Positions 13,724 to 18,498 of a DNA stretch of 18,498 nt are shown piece by piece (within the stretch, counting starts at the first letter, position 1; each line of letters opens with the position of its first letter). Below the pieces are notes generated by a model that saw only the letters and a list, made by a program, of their open reading frames with translations, was not told the DNA's origin and made no database searches. The position numbers were made by a program, and so were the translations under genes. This stretch comes from Candidatus Parvarchaeota archaeon (GTDB lineage: Archaea; Nanobdellota; Nanobdellia; Parvarchaeales; Parvarchaeaceae): the NCBI GenBank assembly GCA_030044235.1, contig JASHWD010000054.1, positions 1-18,498 of the forward strand. Direction: 5' to 3'.

Positions 13724-14287
13724 TTATTTCTTATTCTCCGGCGCTGCGGCAGCCTGTTGAGCCGCTGCGGTCTTCTTTGTAACACCAAGAGTATTTCCGA
13801 TACGACCTTTAAAGTTAGCACCTCTTGATTTGACTCTTTGTCCTCTTAACTTGTAATTGAAAGAATGCCTGTATCCTTTGTAAGATCTTGTTCCCTTTAT
13901 TGTCTGTATATGGAGGGTAGTCTTCGACTTTAAATCATTTCCTATTAGATGTATATTTGCACCGGTATTTTCATCTCTTCTCCAATTATACATCCATGCC
14001 GGTATCCCGCTTTCATGTGGTTTTTTCATTACTGTTTTTAATTTATCCATGGTTTGTTCATCGATATCCTGGAGCTTTTTCGCTCCGTCCACTCCCAAGA
14101 CTTTTACTATAGCATTTGCATAAGAAAAGCTTATACCGCCTATCAGTCTCAAAGCGTCACTTAGTTTCTTGTTGCCGTCTATATCGGTATCTGCAATCCT
14201 AATTATTCTTCTCTCGCCCATTTGAGCCGCCGCAACTGGTTTAACCGGGGCTTTTGGGTTCTTTATTGTTATTTTGTTAGCTTGCAT
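13724..14287 (-). CDS. rps13: Ribosomal protein S13 with N- and C-terminal extensions
   Basis: Head protein uS13 of the 30S, contacting tRNA and S19. The core from residue ~23 reads GERRIIRIADTDIDGNKKL, ALRLIGGISFSYANAI, then HIQTIKGTRSYKGYRHSFNYKLRGQRVKSRG near the end. At 187 aa it is longer than the ~150-170 usual in archaea: a ~22-residue N-terminal stretch and an Ala/Gln/Lys-rich C-terminal tail (KKTAAAQQAAAAPENKK). A start at Met23 is possible, but the TATA box at 14315-14328 places the transcript start near 14295, just before the ATG at 14287, favouring the long form. First gene of the S13-S4-S11-RpoD unit. Confidence 0.95.
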   Translation of the reverse strand: MQANKITIKNPKAPVKPVAAAQMGERRIIRIADTDIDGNKKLSDALRLIGGISFSYANAIVKVLGVDGAKKLQDIDEQTMDKLKTVMKKPHESGIPAWMYNWRRDENTGANIHLIGNDLKSKTTLHIQTIKGTRSYKGYRHSFNYKLRGQRVKSRGANFKGRIGNTLGVTKKTAAAQQAAAAPENKK

Positions 14288-14314
14288 ATCAGATTAAAAT
14301 AATGATGCCATAAG

Positions 14315-14328
14315 AGTATTTAAATCTT
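14315..14328 (-). promoter_or_regulatory. S13 operon promoter (TATA box)
   Basis: Read on the minus strand it is AAGATTTAAATACT, centred about 34 bp before the S13 ATG and identical over 14 bases to the S10 promoter. The leader is probably under 10 nt. Confidence 0.7.
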
Positions 14329-14347
14329 AAAGCCTGGATTGAATTAT

Positions 14348-14353
14348 AAAAAA
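14348..14353 (-). terminator. T-tract terminator of the 5S gene
   Basis: Six T residues on the minus strand, two bases beyond the 5S terminal helix. T runs terminate archaeal transcription; this one separates 5S from the S13 promoter. Confidence 0.5.
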
Positions 14354-14355
14354 GT

Positions 14356-14467
14356 GATAGCATCAACTTACTTTCTCCCTTTTACGGAATACTGATAAGA
14401 CGCACTGGCGATTATCTTCCGTGTTCGAAATGGGAACGGGATTTGCCACCAGCCTATGGACGCTATC
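14356..14467 (-). rRNA. rrf: 5S ribosomal RNA
   Basis: Minus strand. The terminal helix GATAGCGTC (14467-14459) pairs with GATGCTATC (14364-14356) with one G-U. The loop B/helix III region CCCGTTCCCATTTCGAACACGGAAGATAA is shown here only in part: TTCGAACACGGAAGATAA is the near-universal archaeal 5S signature. Length about 112 nt; the exact ends may differ by one or two bases. It stands apart from any 16S or 23S gene, as in many DPANN genomes, with its own TATA box near 14489-14499. Confidence 0.93.
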
Positions 14468-14488
14468 TTTATTACAATAGCCAACATC

Positions 14489-14499
14489 CTTTAAAAGCT
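14489..14499 (-). promoter_or_regulatory. TATA box of the 5S rRNA gene
   Basis: GCTTTTAAAG on the minus strand, centred about 28 bp before the predicted 5S 5' end, matching archaeal spacing. Confidence 0.6.
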
Positions 14500-14613
14500 T
14501 TTTATTTGTCACAGTAGTTGCATGAGTTGCAATAATTTATTTATTTTCAGGAGCGAACGACGGCCTCTCACTGTCACAATTGTTCAAGCTATGCTTCTTC
14601 TTATATTAAATCA

Positions 14614-15183
14614 TTATGCTTTTCCGGCGTAGGCTAGCAGCTCATCGACCGACCATTGGTCATCTGCATTTTTGCCGTACTTCGCAGCAAGCACTTTGCC
14701 ATTGCTGGCAATCAGAAAGTCTGCCGGAAAACCTAGCATTCCACCAGTTGGATTGATATTACCAAAGCTGCGATGGCGAATAACCCAACGCCATGCATTC
14801 AACGTGAACGCCGGCAGTTTTGCTAAGACGCGCAGATTAAATACAGACCAAACTGAGGAGTCAACTCCGAATTCAGAGTAGAGGCGCTTGGTTGGATCTG
14901 CAACCATATCGAATGGTATTTCTGATTCGTACTTATGAATCTCCTCGAAAGTTGAATGGAAAACTACGACCTCGTGAATTCCGGACTTTAGGATCTCATC
15001 TTTTCTTTTAACGAACGATCTGAGGTGTAGATCGCATATATTGCATCCTGCAAAACGTCGCAATTGGAGATGAACAAGGTGTTTGGGATCCGGAATAATA
15101 ATCTGTCCGAAAGTGCTAATGAGTTTTTGCTTGGGAATAGCGTCTCCTTTAGCAATCAAGTTCTTTCTATTCATTTTAATCAT
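14614..15183 (-). CDS. Peroxiredoxin-like (AhpC/TSA) protein, likely acquired from bacteria
   Basis: A 189-aa thioredoxin-fold protein related to the bacterial peroxiredoxin-like family (AhpC/TSA type). RRFAGCNICDLHLRSF holds a CxxC that is the probable redox site, followed by HEVVVFHS, the ADPTKRLYSEFGV stretch and, near the end, GGMLGFPADFLIA and ADDQWSVDELLAYA. It probably reduces peroxides or protein disulphides in the cytoplasm. Codon use differs from the neighbours: 7 of 10 Arg are CGN and only 2 of 15 Ile are ATA, while nearby genes favour AGA/AGG and ATA. Combined with its position just beyond the 5S gene, this suggests transfer from a bacterium. Met at 15174 is an alternative start. 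Confidence 0.9.
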   Translation of the reverse strand: MIKMNRKNLIAKGDAIPKQKLISTFGQIIIPDPKHLVHLQLRRFAGCNICDLHLRSFVKRKDEILKSGIHEVVVFHSTFEEIHKYESEIPFDMVADPTKRLYSEFGVDSSVWSVFNLRVLAKLPAFTLNAWRWVIRHRSFGNINPTGGMLGFPADFLIASNGKVLAAKYGKNADDQWSVDELLAYAGKA

Positions 15184-15260
15184 AAACTATATTTTCTTCG
15201 TCCTAAAGATTATAATTTATTCCTTTGCCAAAAATAATAAGTAAATATATATTGTCAAGA

Positions 15261-16043
15261 TTAATAAAGCCGATGTACTAAGCTCATAAGCTGTCTAACT
15301 CTAGCCTCATCTACCTCGTTATCTGTTATACCATCCTTCTTGAGGCTTGTTCCGACTATTGCTCCGTCGGCGTATGGCAATAGCTTTCCGACATTCTCTG
15401 CCGACAAGCCGCTACCGATAAACACCGGAACATCGCCACAAACTTTTCTTACTCTAAGTAATTTACTCTTAGGCGTTTTCATGCCAGTTAACTTACCAGT
15501 AACGATAAGCCCGTCAGATCCGTTCTTTATGGCTTGCAATGCCGATGTCTCCAATTTCTTGTTTACTGGTAGAGTCCTGTAGTGTTTTGATTGTATATTT
15601 GTGAGCAAAGCTATGTCTTCTAGGCCAAGTTTTTCTCTGTATTCTATTATGTCAGTGGGATGGACTTTAAGCCTGCGTCCCGAATGCATTCCTACAAGGT
15701 CGTCAACAAACGTGTCTACCTGCACAAATTTAGCTTCACTTACCCCGACTATATCTAATGCTGCTTCGTATCCTAGTGGTAAAATGTTTACGCCGTATGG
15801 TAAATCGCATATTTTTGATGCTTCTCTTATAAGTATTGGGATGTAAGTCCTGACGTTTTCTATCGGTACTCTTCCTTCACTTAATGACCCCCAATTCTCA
15901 TAAAGAAGCGCGTTTACGCCGCCGTCAGCTAGATGCTCAACATCCTTAAGAACATCCTCAAGAAGATTGTCCCTGCTCTTATATGGATTTAGGTGCACCA
16001 TGCCTATAATTGGTTTAGACGAGCCGAAGTTTATTCTATTCAT
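15261..16043 (-). CDS. BtpA/SgcQ family TIM-barrel protein
   Basis: A 260-aa (beta/alpha)8-barrel protein of the BtpA/SgcQ family (COG0434). The N-terminal strand PIIGMVHLNP is the family signature, followed by GGVNALLYENWG, PYGVNILPLGYEAAL, AKFVQVDTFV, a central LLTNIQSKHY strand and, near the C-terminus, PVFIGSGLSAENV and ADGAIVGTSLKKDG, which resemble a phosphate-binding site. BtpA of cyanobacteria stabilises photosystem I and SgcQ lies in a sugar operon; the biochemical activity is unresolved. It begins 8 nt after the stop of the PRTase-domain gene on the same strand, so the two are likely one transcript, pointing to a phosphorylated nucleotide/sugar substrate. That link is inference. Confidence 0.9.
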   Translation of the reverse strand: MNRINFGSSKPIIGMVHLNPYKSRDNLLEDVLKDVEHLADGGVNALLYENWGSLSEGRVPIENVRTYIPILIREASKICDLPYGVNILPLGYEAALDIVGVSEAKFVQVDTFVDDLVGMHSGRRLKVHPTDIIEYREKLGLEDIALLTNIQSKHYRTLPVNKKLETSALQAIKNGSDGLIVTGKLTGMKTPKSKLLRVRKVCGDVPVFIGSGLSAENVGKLLPYADGAIVGTSLKKDGITDNEVDEARVRQLMSLVHRLY

Positions 16044-16051
16044 ATTTGTTT

Positions 16052-17035
16052 TTATTTCTGATTGTCTTTATTCACAGTTTTTATGGCTTCAAGCTTAACA
16101 CTATAGAAGGCTGGGCCTCTTTGCCCATCTAACATGAAGTTGCGGTCCTTTTCTAAGCCCAATAATTCTGCATATGCTGGGAAATCCGAGCCGGAATATC
16201 TGTTAGCTGCAGGGTCTGCGCCTAGTACCGTCGCACAATAAACTTTTTTGGGGCTGAATTCGCCGATTCTTTTAAGGACTTTACACATTGAAACGCCACG
16301 GTCTATATCGTCGTCCACAACTATTACCGATTTTCCTTCTATGATACTGCGGACTTCTTCATCCGAAACGTACGATGGTAGCAGTGGCGCATCGTCACTA
16401 GATCTGAAACGAGAATATCGTATCGGCAGCAAAGTCGTGCCGGGCCTTGCAATCTTTAAGACTAGTGCCGCTTCAAGGCCGCCAGAAGCTATGTAGACTA
16501 TAGTGTCTATCTCGCGATCTTTGAACAGTTCGGTGAACATCCCATAAAATCTCTTTATATAATCGATTTTTCTGGACTCTAGGTGTTGATCCAGATACCT
16601 ATCGTGCGGGGTCTGATATGTCTTTGACTTCAAAATCTCCACGGACATCTCGCGCACTTCCTTCTTTATGCGGTTTAAACTTAGTTTTCTGCTGCACATT
16701 TCAGATTCTATTAGTGCGCCGTTTATCTGAAGTAGTCTTTCCAGAGTCTGTCTTTGTAAGGGATAAGCAGAATGGGACGGGACAAAATGCTCTTGTGGAT
16801 CTGTTATGCTATCGAAATAAAGCTGTGTCGCATCCAAAAGTTCCCCCGCGACTTTGAAAGCGTATTTTTCTTTGTATACTTCTTTGAGTATTACGTCAAG
16901 CGTTCTATTTACTGTATTGCCATTTCTATCAGTTACGACGTCCGAAGTGCAATATGAGTCTTTTACCACTAATAAATGTTGATTATAACCAGTATAAATA
17001 CATTTAATGTGGGTTTTGTCGCAGGCGCGCCTCAT
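16052..17035 (-). CDS. Phosphoribosyltransferase-domain protein
   Basis: A 327-aa protein with a type I phosphoribosyltransferase domain. The PRPP-binding motif VVDDDIDRGVSM lies at about residues 239-250, preceded by IVYIASGGLEAA (183-190, a possible PPi loop) and LLPIRYSRFRSS. The first ~150 residues have no family I recognise and may be a separate domain. The overall layout recalls glutamine-PRPP amidotransferase-like or purine PRTases, but there is no amidotransferase domain at the start. The start is uncertain: with ATG at 17035 the first ~22 residues look unlike a folded protein, while GTG at 16969 lies ~26 bp from a TATA box (16991-17000) and could be a leaderless start. It is immediately upstream of the BtpA gene. 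Confidence 0.85.
   Translation of the reverse strand: MRRACDKTHIKCIYTGYNQHLLVVKDSYCTSDVVTDRNGNTVNRTLDVILKEVYKEKYAFKVAGELLDATQLYFDSITDPQEHFVPSHSAYPLQRQTLERLLQINGALIESEMCSRKLSLNRIKKEVREMSVEILKSKTYQTPHDRYLDQHLESRKIDYIKRFYGMFTELFKDREIDTIVYIASGGLEAALVLKIARPGTTLLPIRYSRFRSSDDAPLLPSYVSDEEVRSIIEGKSVIVVDDDIDRGVSMCKVLKRIGEFSPKKVYCATVLGADPAANRYSGSDFPAYAELLGLEKDRNFMLDGQRGPAFYSVKLEAIKTVNKDNQK
16991..17000 (-). promoter_or_regulatory. TATA box within the 5' end of the PRTase gene
   Basis: GTATTTATAC on the minus strand, about 26 bp before an in-frame GTG at 16969. It suggests a shorter protein start or a second internal transcript. Confidence 0.45.
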
Positions 17036-17158
17036 ATTTCAGCCAGTTTTGCGGGGGCCAAAGGATTTTTAGAAACTGTTAAACTATTTGTGTAGATTTT
17101 AGGTCGATTAAACTTTACTCTGCTAATTCAAATGAAACGACAAATAACGATAGACATA

Positions 17159-17168
17159 ACTTTATAAC
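17159..17168 (+). promoter_or_regulatory. TATA box of the Cys-rich microprotein
   Basis: ACTTTATAAC centred about 27 bp upstream of the ATG at 17191, the spacing for a leaderless mRNA. Confidence 0.55.
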
Positions 17169-17190
17169 TGAAATAAATCAGAATATAACT

Positions 17191-17301
17191 ATGTGTAGCC
17201 AATGTGAAGGACATACTGCATGCGGCTGTGGTAGCTGCGAGCCTGGAGAGTACTGCGATAGGTGCCACCACCAAGTACGTTCTACTAACTTTTTTCATTA
17301 A
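17191..17301 (+). CDS. 36-aa Cys-rich metal-binding microprotein (candidate)
   Basis: A 36-residue open frame starting MCSQCEGH and ending at TAA 17301. It has seven Cys: C2 and C5 (CxxC), C11, C13 and C16 (CxCxxC), C22 and C25 (CxxC), plus His8, His26, His27 and His36. This layout suggests zinc or other metal binding, similar to metallothioneins or small zinc knuckles, but no family is recognised. It is too short for most gene callers. Support comes from the TATA box ~27 bp before the ATG and the high, evenly spaced Cys content, which is unlikely in random AT-rich DNA. It lies between two convergent or divergent genes, without overlap, and converges on the aminotransferase. Confidence 0.6.
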   Translation: MCSQCEGHTACGCGSCEPGEYCDRCHHQVRSTNFFH

Positions 17302-17373
17302 TTGATAGGTTATAGTCCCCAAGTCTTATTTAATGCCTATCCGCCTACTGAAAAGTTTTCACCTGAAAAGCCC

Positions 17374-18498
17374 TCACAATAAAGATTTTTCGCTAGATTT
17401 GATTTCCTTTGAAAGAATATCGAGTCCCTTTGTCATTAACTCGTCTGTAATTGTCAAAGGCGGCATTATTCTTATTATGTTTCCATACGCTCCAGCACGC
17501 CACACAATAAGTCCTTTTTTGAAGCATTCGAGTTGAATCTTGTCGCAGATTTCTTTCCATGGGGCCTTTGTTTTTCTGTCTTTTACGAATTCTACTCCTA
17601 TAAAAAGTCCCCTGCCACGTACGTCGCCTATGCATTTATTTTCGCCCATTAAATCTTTCAGGTACTTCAAAGCTTTTCCGCCGATCGTGTTTACGTGTTT
17701 TAGTAAATCATTTTCTTTAGCAAAATCTATAGCAGCAGATCCTGCTGCCATTGCAACTACATCTCCTCTAAAAGTACCTAAATGGGCGCCAGACGACCAG
17801 GTATCCAAATCGCTTCTGTACATTATTCCGCTTAGCGGAAGACCTATCCCCCCAATTGATTTAGCCATAGTTATGATGTCTGGATTAACGCCGGAATATT
17901 CAGAAGCAAACCATTTCCCTGCCCTTCCAAATGCTGCCTGTACTTCGTCTACTATCAACATTATACCATTCTTTTTGCATATTCGCTCTACTTCTGGTAA
18001 AAAATTATCGGGAGGTACGATTATTCCGCCTTCACCCTGTATAGGCTCGGCTATTATAGCTGCTGGTGGCAACACACCAGAATCCGGATTTTGCACCATG
18101 TCTTCAAGATAATTTATACACATCTCAACGCATTTCTTAGGATCGTCCGTTTTGAAGGGATTCCTGTAAGCGTTTGGATAGGGAGCGAAATGAACCTCTG
18201 GACCCAAAGGAGAATAATTCTGTCGGTATTTCTTTTCAGCCGTAGCCGCTAAAGCCATTGTAGTCTGACCATGATAAGACCCCTCAAAAGCGATAACTGA
18301 AAGTCTCTTCGTATTGAATTTAGCTAATTTTATTGCAGATTCCACTGCATCTGATCCGGTCGGACCACCGAATACCACTTTGGCATTATTTTTCATATCG
18401 CCAGGCGCAAGCTCGACAAGTTTTCTTACAAGTTCAGTCCTTGCGACTGTAGGAAAATCTAGACTGTGCGAAAGCTTCTTTAGTTGTTCAAGTGCCTT
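17374..18498 (-). CDS. Class III PLP-dependent aminotransferase, 5'-truncated at window edge
   Basis: Aminotransferase of fold type I, class III (ornithine/4-aminobutyrate/diaminobutyrate group). The frame is open across the right edge: 34 codons precede the internal Met at 18396 and read ...ARTELVRKLVELAPGD before GGPTGSDAVESAIKLA, a conserved PLP-phosphate region. Also seen are EGSYHGQT, IIAEPIQGEGG, LIVDEVQAAFGRAGKW (Asp binding the PLP ring), ITMAKSIGGIGLPLSG with the Schiff-base Lys, and GTFRGDVVAMAAG. 374 residues are visible of about 430-450, so roughly 60-80 N-terminal ones are missing. The substrate (GABA, ornithine, acetylornithine, diaminobutyrate) cannot be fixed. It converges with the Cys-rich microprotein gene. 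Confidence 0.93.
   Translation of the reverse strand, partial: KALEQLKKLSHSLDFPTVARTELVRKLVELAPGDMKNNAKVVFGGPTGSDAVESAIKLAKFNTKRLSVIAFEGSYHGQTTMALAATAEKKYRQNYSPLGPEVHFAPYPNAYRNPFKTDDPKKCVEMCINYLEDMVQNPDSGVLPPAAIIAEPIQGEGGIIVPPDNFLPEVERICKKNGIMLIVDEVQAAFGRAGKWFASEYSGVNPDIITMAKSIGGIGLPLSGIMYRSDLDTWSSGAHLGTFRGDVVAMAAGSAAIDFAKENDLLKHVNTIGGKALKYLKDLMGENKCIGDVRGRGLFIGVEFVKDRKTKAPWKEICDKIQLECFKKGLIVWRAGAYGNIIRIMPPLTITDELMTKGLDILSKEIKSSEKSLL

Noticed and set aside
14301..14350. Possible box C/D guide RNA (ATGATG and CTGA-like boxes) between 5S and S13
   Set aside because: The boxes are degenerate and wrongly spaced, and the stretch is already explained by the S13 promoter and 5S T-tract.
14522..14632. 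A 36-codon plus-strand open frame between 5S and the peroxiredoxin gene
   Set aside because: It overlaps the 3' end of the peroxiredoxin gene on the other strand, has no TATA box or Shine-Dalgarno at a useful distance, and its composition is unremarkable.
17540..18112. Long plus-strand frame opposite the aminotransferase
   Set aside because: It is a shadow of a well-supported aminotransferase frame, with Ser/Pro/Ile-rich low-complexity translation and no family features.

Overview
The window is chromosomal DNA from an archaeon, probably a small-genome DPANN member of the ARMAN/Micrarchaeota type. The evidence is an archaeal information-processing gene set (MCM helicase, aIF2-beta, aIF1A, RNA polymerase subunit D with an Fe-S site, L7Ae, S28e, L24e, and the S13-S4-S11 order), an intron-containing tRNA-Tyr, TATA-box promoters about 25-30 bp from starts (many mRNAs look leaderless), AT-rich A-ending codons and very tight gene packing. 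The exact lineage is inference. Both ends cut through genes: glutamyl-tRNA synthetase on the left lacks its N-terminus, and a class III aminotransferase on the right lacks its N-terminus.

Layout. 1-1440: gltX (+). 1454-1575: tRNA-Tyr(GUA) with a ~50-nt intron (-). 1663-2879: a small Cys-rich protein and a 261-aa orphan (-) whose C-terminal block has a striking NNC-codon signature like the variable region of a diversity-generating-retroelement target. 3016-5720: a leftward run L7Ae > S28e > L24e > two membrane-anchored Ser/Asn/Thr-rich proteins; L24e (59 aa) is short and easily overlooked. 5779-5790: a perfectly palindromic TATA box between L7Ae and a divergent 153-aa orphan. 6333-7859: S10, then an RCK-type membrane protein with no recognisable K+ filter, overlapping a PAP2 phosphatase. 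7960-11495: a rightward unit mcm > OB-fold protein > aIF2-beta > DUF424, then aIF1A with its own promoter. 11531-14287: leftward S13 > S4 > S11 > RpoD, followed by another membrane-anchored protein. 14356-14467: a lone 5S rRNA (-). 14614-15183: a peroxiredoxin-like gene with foreign codon usage. 15261-17035: a PRTase-domain protein and a BtpA-family TIM barrel as a pair. 17191-17301: a 36-aa Cys-rich microprotein (+) with a good promoter. 17374-18498: the aminotransferase.

Functionally the region is mostly translation (tRNA charging, ribosomal proteins, initiation factors, 5S), transcription (RpoD) and replication (MCM, OB-fold partner). Interspersed accessory genes are the most interesting part: the candidate hypervariable protein, the Cys-rich microprotein, pilin-like proteins trailing ribosomal operons, the filterless RCK protein, the BtpA-PRTase pair and one likely bacterial import. 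No IS element, CRISPR array, transposase or reverse transcriptase was found.
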